Below, in pieces: positions 48,713 to 58,569 of a stretch of 64,000 nt of DNA (within the stretch, counting starts at the first letter, position 1; the number at the start of each line of letters is the position of its first letter). The stretch lies in contig NC_135558.1 in NCBI RefSeq assembly GCF_964340395.1, forward strand, positions 19,738,871 through 19,802,870, written 5' to 3'. The notes beneath the pieces are model-generated. The model made no database searches. It saw only the letters and a list, made by a program, of their open reading frames with translations, and was not told the origin of the DNA. This stretch comes from Glandiceps talaboti (taxonomy: Eukaryota > Hemichordata > Enteropneusta > Spengelidae). The position numbers were made by a program, and so were the translations under genes.

Positions 48713-49149
48713 TCTTTTATTTATAAAACTATATGTGTTACATAATTATGACACATTACAATGAAACAAAATTACCACCTCTGTCGAGTCAAAAGTGTTA
48801 TGCAGTAGACAACTGCCATCCATTGTCTATGGTATAATACGCACACTGCACAGTCGCTGTATACTGTGTCGGCCGAACTTTCAAGCTCAATGTGTATATG
48901 GCCGTTTCGTTGCGAGCCTGTACATAATACAGTTCGAGTATCACAACGACTAGCAACGCAGTGAAATGATTCCGATGTCCGTTGTTACTATAAATGATTT
49001 TGGTTCAGGCAGAAACAGTGTCATAACAGGATTAGTAAATGTTTGATCGTTGTCATTGATATGTGGACACGGTGACGTGAGTGTTAATCCTCTCAGATAA
49101 GACGCTGTGTACTGGGTGGAGTAGTCCCTAATGCGGTGACCCGGGATTG

Positions 49150-49300
49150 AAATACGGGCCACTTAAACAATGCTGAAAAGAATACATTACAGAACAAAAA
49201 ATCTGAACTGGTCTCAAAATGTCGCCATGAAGGCAAATACTCGCTCGCCAACTACAGATGTAAACCCACGTAAGGAATAGTTTAGTCCGACCATCTTGTA
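49150..49300 (-). repeat. Right member of the distant inverted-repeat pair
   Basis: The reverse complement matches 37103-37290, including the ACAAGATGGTCGG start, a shared 'ttggcgagcgagta' block and the 'cagcattg' to 'ggcccgtat' end. Confidence 0.6.
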
Positions 49301-49634
49301 CGAGATATGATAACAGGGTTGATTAAGTTGGAGTTCTCATCACTAATTAAAATACGAAACACCACTTCTAACAAAGAAAATTGGGTATCAAAAAGAACAC
49401 AATTTATCCATCGCTGTTCTTTGATCACTGTTACCAACATACTGGTCGCATGGCCTTTTGGAAAAAAAATATAACACAATTATCGCTTTATCCATAGACA
49501 GTGGAGCTCCACTGTCTATGCTGTAACAAAGTTTGGTAACTATCCCTGTCCGATACCTGGTGTTTTCTGTGTATTACTAATAACTAATTACTTATAAAAG
49601 TCAGTCACCTCGACTTACACAGGTAAAGAAGACA

Positions 49635-50549
49635 TTATGGTTCATATTGTAAGTTAAGATCATTTTTACCAAGCTCCGCGAGTATTGTCTCATTAAACAA
49701 TTCATTTTGGGCAACAGTAAATTTCTGTTTCCAGCTTCCAACCTCACCTTTGCGTAGAAAACTGCCTTTCATATCCCAATATCCTTCAGACTGCGAACCC
49801 CACATACCACTTGGAACGTTGACTGCCTGCATCGACTTAAAGCTACACTGCTGGACAACTTTATTCATTTTATCGTCGGTCAAAGGGCGGTTTAAAAATG
49901 TCGCCACAGTGGAGAGACAGGATTTTAAATCGTTCCTCATGTCTTCGAAGTATAGGTGGAGGACGTTGTCTCGTAGACCATACTTATGCCACCCTAAGAC
50001 GTGTTGTAGCCAGGGCCCAAACCAAACTTTGCCTTCAATAAATGATGGTACCCATTCTTCCCAGGTAAGTTCCATTTTCGTATACTCCATGTTTTTCAGA
50101 TAAGAATAATAGGACACACACACGTCTTTCGGATTTCTGGTAACGTTTACGATTTTACATTGCTTCTCCCCGGCTTTCCAAACATTAGGATAGCACTGTG
50201 GTGGTAAGTGACACGCCATTAATCGTGGCGATGGTACGTCTTTCATTGATGTCTTGATAGACTTGACGTGTTGATGATAAAAACCAGTGAGGACGTCTAA
50301 ATTCTCGTTCACGACGCTTAACTCGGCACACCTTCCTGAGCCTGGTACCTTCCAGTTCAGGTCATCATACATTGACATGAGTGCATATGTCATCCACGTT
50401 GTTCCTGACTTGGGGAAGGTGGAAACGACTACGTCAGAATCTCGAACGTCCCAAATTGTGTCAATATGACGTTCACGAAGAGCCTTGACGTCCATAACAC
50501 TTTCTATATGATAGCAGCCTTCATATGACATCGCTAGCCATTCTGCCAT
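49635..50549 (-). CDS. SULT-like: Cytosolic sulfotransferase (SULT family), intronless
   Basis: Transfers the sulfuryl group from PAPS to hydroxyl or amine acceptors of small molecules. I chose the second ATG (50549, MAEWLAMSYEG), because it places the PAPS loop about 45 residues in and gives 304 residues, normal for the family; the frame is open back to an ATG at 50636 (333 residues). In order, numbered from that longer start: 5'-phosphosulfate loop STFPKSGTTW (72-81), a catalytic-type His in ACHLPP (H143), 3'-phosphate site VTRNPKDVCVSYY (165-177), and C-terminal RKGEVGSWKQKF (295-306). All key residues are present. The usual KTH before the His is ACH. The whole CDS is one exon. It lies divergent to the methyltransferase gene at 51.4 kb. 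The acceptor substrate cannot be inferred. Confidence 0.93.
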   Translation of the reverse strand: MAEWLAMSYEGCYHIESVMDVKALRERHIDTIWDVRDSDVVVSTFPKSGTTWMTYALMSMYDDLNWKVPGSGRCAELSVVNENLDVLTGFYHQHVKSIKTSMKDVPSPRLMACHLPPQCYPNVWKAGEKQCKIVNVTRNPKDVCVSYYSYLKNMEYTKMELTWEEWVPSFIEGKVWFGPWLQHVLGWHKYGLRDNVLHLYFEDMRNDLKSCLSTVATFLNRPLTDDKMNKVVQQCSFKSMQAVNVPSGMWGSQSEGYWDMKGSFLRKGEVGSWKQKFTVAQNELFNETILAELGKNDLNLQYEP

Positions 50550-51437
50550 ATTCAAGTTATCTCCCACTGCCACTCGAATGGTAGAACAATGCTCTAGCCT
50601 GCAATTTGCATATTCCGAGCAGACCACTCTTACCATTCAAAGTCCTGCCCTTTCGATGAACCCGCTCAACATTTGACCCACTTGCACGGAGTTATCGTAT
50701 TTTTAACAAAGACTGCTGTTCCACTATTCGATCACACTGCATGCACGCTGCGATCGAAGAATGAAAGCAGTTGTGACTTTTCGTCACAAATTGATTACAT
50801 GTTCCAATAAACTTGATTCGTATGGCAATGTTTATTCTTGACTCGAAATCGTCTGATGATTTTTTAACGTACGTCGCAGTTAACCAATTGTAACATTACT
50901 TGCAGTGAATTTATACGATCATATAAAACGAGTGTATTTTTACCCCTACCATAAACGTTTGGCTTATACACGTCTATATTATCGTTATTATCGCCATGTT
51001 ATTGTATTCTCATAGAACCATAGACAGTAACTTTTTACTGTCTAAAAACATCTTTGCATTGATGGAAGAAACCGAGGTTCCCGCGGGACCGACCAGAAAC
51101 AACGATCTGATTAATATTCAGGTACCCCATTCACACTGAATTCATTATGCCATGTCAAGCGGTAATGAGTTTCTCATGAATATGCACGGTAACAAAGCGG
51201 TAAAACCGCCGGCGGTACGGGAGGGTTTGGATTCCCGCGGGAACCGCCTACGGTACCGGCAACTTGAAATGGACTTCTTCCATTAAAGCCTGTTACAACG
51301 AGAAACAAAAATATATATTCATTTGTCGCCCATACAATTTCGAGTACAATAAACGCTTGACCAACCTCTGGTATGAACAAATACAACGATCAACGATCAA
51401 CGTTCAATGCTGTAAGTACGTTAAACGTCAACTTAAC
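50550..51437. promoter_or_regulatory. Divergent intergenic region between sulfotransferase and methyltransferase
   Basis: About 0.89 kb separate two genes pointing apart, so both promoters should lie here. Part of it is transposon-derived: 50930-51032 matches an arm of the hAT foldback element at 14.09-14.18 kb. The segment 51057-51295 has TCCCGCGGGA palindromes at both sides and 'atggaagaa'/'ttcttccat' in inverted orientation, so it is another small foldback. No TATA box is convincing. Confidence 0.4.
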
Positions 51438-51591
51438 ATGAACAGTGTTTATTGGAATAATTACTCACAGAATGGAGAATTACAACATAATATTGGTACC
51501 GAATTGCTGACATTGTTAGAAGATAACTGGACATTTGACGATGTTATTCTAGATGTTGGCTGTGGCACTGGAGAACGGACGAAGTTGATAG
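51438..51591 (+). pseudogene. SAM-dependent methyltransferase first coding exon, cut by the LTR element
   Basis: From the ATG at 51438 the frame reads MNSVYWNNYSQNGELQHNIG and then the methyltransferase motif I, ILDVGCGTGE, the glycine-rich SAM-binding loop. The N-terminus resembles juvenile-hormone-acid-methyltransferase-like proteins of invertebrates (small class I methyltransferases). After 51 codons plus one base the frame runs into the LTR and stops four codons on. The remaining exon and gene should continue past the right LTR, outside the window. On this chromosome copy the gene is disrupted; the free allele may exist in the population. Confidence 0.75.
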
Positions 51592-52305
51592 TGTTACGAG
51601 TCACAAAATAAACATTTAAGATTTGATAATTCCTCTGTTGACAAAAGACACAAGTGATAAGGTCACATTGATTAATGAGACAGAGCCGGGTCAAGTAATG
51701 TTATTCTATCCTAATGAGTAGAGGTCACATGTCATCTTAGAGTGATAAATTGTGTCCCAATTGAATCAACAGCTGTCTAGCTAGAATTATTTAGCACGGG
51801 TCAATAAACTGGCTATTGCTGAATTGAATTAATTATATTAATAAACATTTACTAAATAAGGTTAAGAGAGAATCTTTTGTTGTAAACAATTTGTTTGTTA
51901 ACCATATTTGTAATACGGAATGAACGATGTTTTAAATAAAAATGTTGATGACGTATGCGTTTGAAGTAGCTGTGGAATTCGCTATTCCGGAGACTAAGTC
52001 AGTTGGCGACTGAAGTGAAGAGCGATACCAGCGGGTTCTTGAGAAATTGTGAGCTGAGCTGAAATTACTTGAAAGAACTTTGACAATTAACTGTAATTGA
52101 CTGGAACTGAGGCGAATAGCTCCCTATGCTGCAAATCGTATAAGTCATTCAACACAAAAGTAATATTTGTGTCCTTGTGAGTTTCTTCTTTTTACAGAGC
52201 ACTGTTTCGTGAAATCGGTACCTCTCAGATTGCTATCCGGGCGAGTCCAAAGTTTACCGCTGAATACGGGTCAACGTTGCAGCTACCAAATTCAGCGTTG
52301 TAACA
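51592..52305 (+). repeat. 5' LTR, 714 bp
   Basis: It starts TGTTACGAG and ends GCGTTGTAACA, so the ends are a 5'-TGTTAC...GTAACA-3' imperfect inverted repeat with TG...CA termini. AATAAA is at 51803-51808, with further AATAAA copies at about 51839 and 51937 that could serve polyadenylation. A strong splice-acceptor-like 'tttcttctttttacag' ends at 52197. No TATA box is clear. The right boundary is set from the inverted terminus and the adjacent PBS. Confidence 0.92.
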
Positions 52306-52306
52306 C

Positions 52307-52324
52307 TGGTGTAAAATCCGGGCT
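52307..52324 (+). other. Primer binding site
   Basis: TGGTGTAAAATCCGGGCT begins one base after the LTR end. TGG pairs with the CCA tail of a tRNA, as expected for a PBS. I cannot name the tRNA without a search. Confidence 0.6.
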
Positions 52325-52370
52325 GGACAGTGCTATTCAAAGAATCAACAGGTAAAAAAGTACAATCGCA

Positions 52371-52380
52371 AAACGTAAGT
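52371..52380 (+). promoter_or_regulatory. Candidate leader splice donor
   Basis: AAAC/GTAAGT in the leader, 18 bp before the gag ATG, fits a strong 5' splice site. It would suit making spliced mRNAs for ORF3 and the envelope. Inferred only. Confidence 0.35.
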
Positions 52381-52397
52381 ACTTTATAAGACATTAT

Positions 52398-53639
52398 ATG
52401 CTACTACGATCGGGCCGTATACTGAGACAGCCAGACATACCACAAATTCCTCTTGCACAAATGGCAAACTTGGAGAACAATTTACAGATTGATCAAGACA
52501 TAATACCAATTGTACCAATTGATCACAACCTACAACCAAATATTCCAATTGCACAAAATTTGGAACAAAATAATCAAGCTGACCCTATTCATAACATTCA
52601 AAATCTAATACAAGATGTGAATAACAGAATAGGAAGAGTCCAGATAAGTGATGAGAAACCGCCTTACTATTATGGCAAAGAAGATGAATCACCAGAACGA
52701 TGGTTGAATAAATTTGATGCATTTGCTGTATTAAAGAACTTAAATGACGATCAAAAAGTTCAATACTTTATATTATTGATAAGAGATGTTGCTGAAAGAT
52801 GGTATGTAGACTTGGACGAAAATCAGGCACAAAATTGGAATGAATTGCGGCCTTTATTTATTGCAAGATTTCATCGTATTCAACCAAGATGGCTCGTTGA
52901 TCAGCAATTAAGTTTGATAAAACAACGACAAAATGAATCTGTGGATGACTATTCCAGCCGATTACGGGAAAAATGTGCTAAAGCAATGCGCACGGCCCCA
53001 GAAATTTTAAGTTTATTTTTACAGGGTTTGCGTCATGAAATCAAGATAGCAACTTTATCCCGGGAACCAAATGACTTTGAAAATGCGTTTTCAGCGGCCA
53101 AGACAGCAGAAATCATATCTCAACTACCAAACCACGACAGCCAGCTGACATCCAGAAACACAACATTGAAGTTGCCCAAGAACAGGATTGATCAAGAATT
53201 GCATGACGACATGGTGGAGCTCACTACACAATTACGACAAAAAAATGAATTGCTCACTCGTCGAAATGAAGAATTGCAACAACAGGTACAGTCTCAAACA
53301 TTTTCTGACAATCGGGCGGGATATTACCCTCAGACACAAAGAAATCTTCAATTTCGTCAAAATCAGGGCAATTATTTTGCAGTAGGCCGGCCAAATTTCA
53401 ATACAAACAGGCCTATGTATGACCGTCAAAATAATTTTGATAAAAATCGCCCAAGATATGGCGGAAGAGAAATTATGTCTGGCAGACAAATATGTAGAAA
53501 TTGTAATCGTTCAGGTCATATGGCCCCATCCTGCCCAGAAAGAAATAACAGAGGTTGTTATTCATGTGGTCAAATAGGTCACATAGCTAGAAATTGTCCA
53601 AGACCTACCTATAGTCGTTTTTATTCAAAAAACGATTAA
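52398..53639 (+). CDS. gag: gag polyprotein
   Basis: 413 codons from the first ATG after the leader (a second ATG, MANLENN, is 21 codons on). Residues about 90-230 form a retrotransposon capsid (gag) domain, with the WLNKFDAFA and AERWYVDLDE blocks and a QQLSLIKQRQNESVDDY block. Two CCHC zinc knuckles follow: C366 to C379 (CRNCNRSGHMAPSC) and C387 to C400 (CYSCGQIGHIARNC). They package the RNA genome. The region around 275-300 is a short charged coiled coil. The gag frame ends right after the slippery A AAA AAC, so pol is read by -1 frameshifting. Confidence 0.93.
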   Translation: MLLRSGRILRQPDIPQIPLAQMANLENNLQIDQDIIPIVPIDHNLQPNIPIAQNLEQNNQADPIHNIQNLIQDVNNRIGRVQISDEKPPYYYGKEDESPERWLNKFDAFAVLKNLNDDQKVQYFILLIRDVAERWYVDLDENQAQNWNELRPLFIARFHRIQPRWLVDQQLSLIKQRQNESVDDYSSRLREKCAKAMRTAPEILSLFLQGLRHEIKIATLSREPNDFENAFSAAKTAEIISQLPNHDSQLTSRNTTLKLPKNRIDQELHDDMVELTTQLRQKNELLTRRNEELQQQVQSQTFSDNRAGYYPQTQRNLQFRQNQGNYFAVGRPNFNTNRPMYDRQNNFDKNRPRYGGREIMSGRQICRNCNRSGHMAPSCPERNNRGCYSCGQIGHIARNCPRPTYSRFYSKND

Positions 53640-53685
53640 GGAGTGTGAGAAATATCAAATCCAAAGAGCCTAATATGTCTCACAC
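53627..53685 (+). promoter_or_regulatory. Programmed -1 ribosomal frameshift signal
   Basis: A AAA AAC (53627-53633) lies in the gag frame exactly as X XXY YYZ, one codon before the gag stop at 53637. A 9-nt spacer leads to GTGTGAGA (53643-53650), which pairs perfectly with TCTCACAC (53678-53685) around a 27-nt loop. The pol frame (the -1 frame) is open from 53615. Heptamer, spacer, stem and frame all fit the standard retroviral signal. A pseudoknot partner was not identified. Confidence 0.85.
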
Positions 53686-56600
53686 GCCCAAATTAAATTC
53701 TGTAAAATCTGCTGATTTAAAGGTACAATCTAACAATTTGATCACTATTAAAATTTTCAATACTGCAATTTCGGCTTTGATCGACTCTGGAGCTACAATA
53801 AACGTAGTTTCCACAAAACTATTTGAAAAAATTCCACAGCTAAAAAAGTTCAAAATTAAAAGACCTAAATACAAATGTATAGAATTACCAAACAATCAGC
53901 AGATTCCTATTCAAGGCTATGTAAAAATTCCAATACGTATTGAAAATCAACTAATCAATGTTCCAGTGCATTTGGTTAAGGACATAGATAGAGATTTGAT
54001 CTTAGGAATGGAATTTTTAGAGCAGCACAAAGCAATAATTGATTTTGCACACAAGAAATTATTCATCCATGCCAATGCAGTCTTGAGACCAGCTAAAAAA
54101 TATGTCATACCCCCTAGGTGTGAATGCATAATTTCGGCTAAGCTAAGGGGCTCATTTCCGAATGGACTAATAGGAACCACTACCAACATGACGTCACTAC
54201 ATTACTTAGGCATTCAAGTTGCACGAGTATTAGCATCTACTTATGAGGGTTCAGTTCCAATCAGGTTGATCAACACATCTAACAATGAGGCCATATTAGG
54301 TAGGCATATTCGATTGGGCACTTTCAGACCACTCCCAGACGGAACCACTTTACATGACTTTGACATGACGGACACATATTTAAATAATAAGACACACCCT
54401 TCTCAGACAAATCCCTCTTTAGAACGGGAAGAATTTCATTCATTATTTGACTTCACTGGGCAATGCTCTAACTTGACAAATAGCCAAATTAATGACTTAC
54501 AAGAAGTACTATGGAGAAATAGGCGAGCATTCGTAGATAATTCAAATACTTTGGGTTATTGTGATATTATTAAACATACTATTGATTTAGAACCTAATGC
54601 CAAAGTGAAACCAAAGGCACCCTATAGAGTATCCCCTGACAAGCGTGAGGAAATTTCGAGACAAACAAATGACCTTTTAAGACAAAATATAATTCGACGT
54701 AGCAAATCCCCATTTAGTGCACCTGTACTTTTGGTCAAAAAACCTTCAGGCTCATGGCGTCTTGTGATTGACTATCGTGAATTAAATAAGGTGACAATAA
54801 TTTACAATCATCCGCTCCCAAATATTTCAGATAGTTTAGAAATGATCGGGGCCCAAAGTCCCAAATATTTTTCTACACTTGATATGACTAGTGGATTTTG
54901 GCAAATTGCCCTTGATGAAAAAGATTCACATAAGACGGCATTTGTTACTCATGATGGAAAGTTTGAGTTCAAGACACTTCCACAAGGATTACGTAACTCA
55001 AGTAGTAGCTTTCAACGCAGTTTAGAATTTATTTTAAATCAATTACAATATAAAATTTGCATATCATATATAGACGATATATTAATATTTGCAACAACGT
55101 TTCGACAACACCTTCAAAACCTTGACATTGTTCTAGGTAGGTTAATAAATGCAAATTTGAAATTAAGCCCGCGAAAATGTATATTTGGAAAAAGGGAAGT
55201 TAAATTCCTAGGTCATATCTTGAACGAAAATGGCATCTCAACTGACCCAAAAAAGGTCGACGCAATATTAAAATTTCCCGTACCAACGAAAGTATCACAA
55301 CTTCAATCGTTCTTAGGTTGCGCAGGATATTACAGACGATTTATTCATAACTATTCAAAAATAGCAAATCCTCTACACAAATTGCTTGCAAAGAGTGCAA
55401 AATTCATATGGACTAATGACTGTCAACAGGCTTTTGATACGTTAAAAAAGGCGTTGACATCAAAACCAATATTGGCGTTCCCACGTTTTAATGAGGAATT
55501 TCTATTATATACGGACGCGTCAGCATACAGTGTAGGATTCATTTTAGCCCAAGTTCAAGATGGCATAGAAAGAGTCATTTCTTATGGTGGTCGTACTCTA
55601 AATCCAGCACAACGAAATTACACCTGTACAGAACGTGAAGGTCTCGCGGTAATACATGCATTAACACAATGTGATATTTACTTGAGAGGAAACAAATTCA
55701 CAATCATTACAGATCATGCAAATTTGATCTACCTATTCAAAATGAAAACTCCAAGCGGCAGGCTAGCCAGGTGGGTACTCAAAGTACAAGGTTACAATTA
55801 CGACATTCTTTTCAGACCTGGAGCAAAAATTCCACATGCGGACAGTTTGTCGCGCCGCGAATATCCACCTGAAAAATATCAAAACTCCGAAATTACACCG
55901 ACAGACACCGACAATACTAATTCAGATGACATAAATTATACACACAATCAGTCACAGCTAACTATGAATGAAATTTCTAACATTCCAGAGATAGCCAATT
56001 TACAACTCAACACGCAAGAAGATATCCTTACAGACATCAGACATCTATACGACTCGTCTGAAACTGATATCATGACTGACCAGCTGTGTAATGCATCCAC
56101 TCAATCAATCGACTCCAATGACACACTAACCGATCATAGTGAGATTGATAATACACATACTGGCATTAATAAACTCTACAATTTACAACGTCAGGACAAA
56201 CACTTATTACCAATGATTAATTATTTAACCAATGATGGCGAGTTACCTTCAGACTCAAAGCATGCACAGAAGATAATACAAAGCAGTGACAATTTTACCA
56301 TTTTGAATGGTATATTATATCATTACTGGTCCCCTACAGGTAAGTCAGCTAAAGCTCATAACTGTATTCGACAGTTAGTAATTCCGAAATCCTTACAACT
56401 ATACATATTAAGGAGGGTTCATGATGACGTCACAGCAGGACACTTGGGTACCTCACGAACGTTACAGGCTATCAGATTACGTTATTATTGGGACACCTTA
56501 ATCAAAGACGTGACAGTTTACGTGGCATCCTGTGTCTTCTGTCACTCACGGAAACGAGGTATTCGATATCGTCAAAAATTACTTCCTATACCAGTAAATG

Positions 56601-58006
56601 GTTTATTTGATAAGATAGGAATTGATTTTGTGGGAAAGTTGCCCACTACAAAATCTGGAAATAGTTATATTTTGGTAATCACAGAATACCTTACCAAATT
56701 TTGTTGGGCTTTCCCAACAGCAAATTGCAAAGCCGAAACAGTTTCTCGAATATTGTTCGAACACATCTTCTGTCAATTTGGATTTCCAAATTCATTGTTG
56801 TCAGACCAAGGTTCTTCCTTTATGTCTCAAATTGTAACGGAATTATGTCGATATTTTGATGTTATTAAGCAACGCAGCTCACCTTATATGCCTACTACGA
56901 ACGGAAGTGTGGAATGCTTAAACAAATCAATAATAAATATGCTTAGCATATATGTAAACTGTCAAAGTTCAGACTGGGACACATATCTCCAATCTGTTCT
57001 ATTTGCATATAGGGCAACCCCACATGAAGCAACTGGAATCACACCATTCTGTGCCCTATTTGGCACAGAACCACGATTACCAGTTGATGCTGAAATTTTG
57101 CCAAGATTGGGTAAATCACGCAATATTCAGTATCATTTAGATGAATTAGCTCATGCTAGAAATCTTGCAATATCACTCGCAAAACAAAATATCCAGAAAG
57201 CTCAACACAAAATGAAAACATATTTTGATGCAAAAAAAGCACATGATCACAGATTCAAAGTGGGTGATGTCGTATATCTACATCACCCAGCAGTCAAATT
57301 GGGTCGAACACCTAAATTTCACCACCCTTTTCGTGGGCCATTTCGAATAATCGAACAAGTTTCACCAGTAAATTTCAAGTTGGAATACATAACAGGTGAT
57401 AAGAAATATCCTAAGCTAATCCATGCAAATCGTTTAAAGCATGCACGCTTAAGACCTCCACAATTCCTAAGTGACAACAATAATACAACTACATTAACAG
57501 CCAGCGAAGCTCCTCTCAGGGATAATAGCAACTCTGCCACTAACAACAATAATATCACATCAAACACTGATAAAAATAATAGAAGACAAACAACTATGAC
57601 GGACTACCACATGAACTCAGAAACTGAATATTATTCGTGTTCGGAAACAACTTCAAATCAACACACCAACAGTCCTAGAGGACAATCGTGGAGAAAAAAT
57701 ATCCGCAATAGAGCTGAGTTAAGACGGGAAAAACGGTATACCCACCAAAATCAGACTGATGACAGTTCTGATGCAATTACAAATACATTAACCGCTGAAA
57801 ATGATCAAACGTTTTATAACGTTCAAAAAATCATCCGTGGTAGGTACAAAAATGGTAAACTACAGTATTTAATTAAATGGGAAGGTTATTCATCAGAGTT
57901 TAATAGTTGGGAACCTGTTGAAAACTTGAATCAATTAGCACTAAACATTCTCAAGGACCATCCTGTTTTTATATCAGGTTCACGAACTTATAAACGTCAT
58001 CTTTAA
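53645..58006 (+). CDS. pol: pol polyprotein: protease, RT, RNase H, integrase, chromodomain
   Basis: 1454 codons, counted here from 53645; the frame is open from 53615 and lacks an early ATG, in line with frameshift entry. Aspartic protease LIDSGATINVVS (D47). Reverse transcriptase from about 330: D413 in LDMTSGFWQI, FKTLPQGLRNS, and YIDD 475-478. RNase H D624 in LLYTDASA. Integrase zinc finger H926, H933, C963, C966, then D994, D1054 and E1090 with 35 residues between the last two (DD35E). A basic GPF/Y-like segment follows (FRGPFRII). The C-terminal chromodomain, about 1389-1440, has the aromatic positions in FYNVQKI, YLIKWEGY and NSWEP. Chromodomains in integrases usually steer insertion to methylated-histone chromatin. 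All catalytic residues are present and no stop interrupts it. Confidence 0.95.
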   Translation: MRNIKSKEPNMSHTPKLNSVKSADLKVQSNNLITIKIFNTAISALIDSGATINVVSTKLFEKIPQLKKFKIKRPKYKCIELPNNQQIPIQGYVKIPIRIENQLINVPVHLVKDIDRDLILGMEFLEQHKAIIDFAHKKLFIHANAVLRPAKKYVIPPRCECIISAKLRGSFPNGLIGTTTNMTSLHYLGIQVARVLASTYEGSVPIRLINTSNNEAILGRHIRLGTFRPLPDGTTLHDFDMTDTYLNNKTHPSQTNPSLEREEFHSLFDFTGQCSNLTNSQINDLQEVLWRNRRAFVDNSNTLGYCDIIKHTIDLEPNAKVKPKAPYRVSPDKREEISRQTNDLLRQNIIRRSKSPFSAPVLLVKKPSGSWRLVIDYRELNKVTIIYNHPLPNISDSLEMIGAQSPKYFSTLDMTSGFWQIALDEKDSHKTAFVTHDGKFEFKTLPQGLRNSSSSFQRSLEFILNQLQYKICISYIDDILIFATTFRQHLQNLDIVLGRLINANLKLSPRKCIFGKREVKFLGHILNENGISTDPKKVDAILKFPVPTKVSQLQSFLGCAGYYRRFIHNYSKIANPLHKLLAKSAKFIWTNDCQQAFDTLKKALTSKPILAFPRFNEEFLLYTDASAYSVGFILAQVQDGIERVISYGGRTLNPAQRNYTCTEREGLAVIHALTQCDIYLRGNKFTIITDHANLIYLFKMKTPSGRLARWVLKVQGYNYDILFRPGAKIPHADSLSRREYPPEKYQNSEITPTDTDNTNSDDINYTHNQSQLTMNEISNIPEIANLQLNTQEDILTDIRHLYDSSETDIMTDQLCNASTQSIDSNDTLTDHSEIDNTHTGINKLYNLQRQDKHLLPMINYLTNDGELPSDSKHAQKIIQSSDNFTILNGILYHYWSPTGKSAKAHNCIRQLVIPKSLQLYILRRVHDDVTAGHLGTSRTLQAIRLRYYWDTLIKDVTVYVASCVFCHSRKRGIRYRQKLLPIPVNGLFDKIGIDFVGKLPTTKSGNSYILVITEYLTKFCWAFPTANCKAETVSRILFEHIFCQFGFPNSLLSDQGSSFMSQIVTELCRYFDVIKQRSSPYMPTTNGSVECLNKSIINMLSIYVNCQSSDWDTYLQSVLFAYRATPHEATGITPFCALFGTEPRLPVDAEILPRLGKSRNIQYHLDELAHARNLAISLAKQNIQKAQHKMKTYFDAKKAHDHRFKVGDVVYLHHPAVKLGRTPKFHHPFRGPFRIIEQVSPVNFKLEYITGDKKYPKLIHANRLKHARLRPPQFLSDNNNTTTLTASEAPLRDNSNSATNNNNITSNTDKNNRRQTTMTDYHMNSETEYYSCSETTSNQHTNSPRGQSWRKNIRNRAELRREKRYTHQNQTDDSSDAITNTLTAENDQTFYNVQKIIRGRYKNGKLQYLIKWEGYSSEFNSWEPVENLNQLALNILKDHPVFISGSRTYKRHL

Positions 58007-58569
58007 GTATACACTTAAGGTCACTCAAAGACAATGACACAGTAAACCACCTGTTTGATCACTGCAATCCTTTACAACAAATATTACCATATAGCATGTA
58101 TAAATTTCTTATATTTGGTCATCAAATATCAAAAAATGTTTACCGTATGAGTCAATCACATTATTTAAAGTTCATGTTTAAGAGTGGTCATTTAGAAAAC
58201 CCTCATGATTGATTCTGCGAGTTATACCTAATAAGGAATTAGATATAAATACAGCTGTGATTGTGTGAATAATTGAACAGTCTGGCCAGACGATGTGTGT
58301 TAGGGGCCACAAGGGTACTTCTTAAGTGACCACTCAAAAAACAACTAGTTTTAATCACAAGAAATAGGTCCTCCAATTGTACTTTCTCATTTGTCACTGG
58401 TGTCACAAAACAATGTCACATTTCATTACCATATTGGGCTACAAATTTTTGACTAATGTACGGTAAATATTTTATACATGTCACTAGTGTTCCAACTTGC
58501 AATACACTTCCATTTCGATAACATTACTTTGAATGAACACTTCCTGTTTAAATATACTGAGGTTTCAAA
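58007..58569 (+). other. Non-coding spacer between pol and ORF3
   Basis: About 560 bp without a gene. It presumably holds the splice acceptor for a subgenomic mRNA; 'tttaaatatactgag' just before the ORF3 ATG is one weak candidate. Confidence 0.4.

Noticed and set aside
49750-50469. Plus-strand ORFs over the sulfotransferase
   Set aside because: Shadows of the sulfotransferase frame.
51264-51437. Upstream extension of the methyltransferase ORF
   Set aside because: The alternative N-terminus is Cys/Lys/Tyr-rich without similarity to the family; ATG at 51438 fits the usual N-terminus, so this part is taken as 5' untranslated.
53680-57567. Antisense ORFs of 70-85 codons over pol
   Set aside because: Shadows of the strong pol frame in AT-rich sequence.
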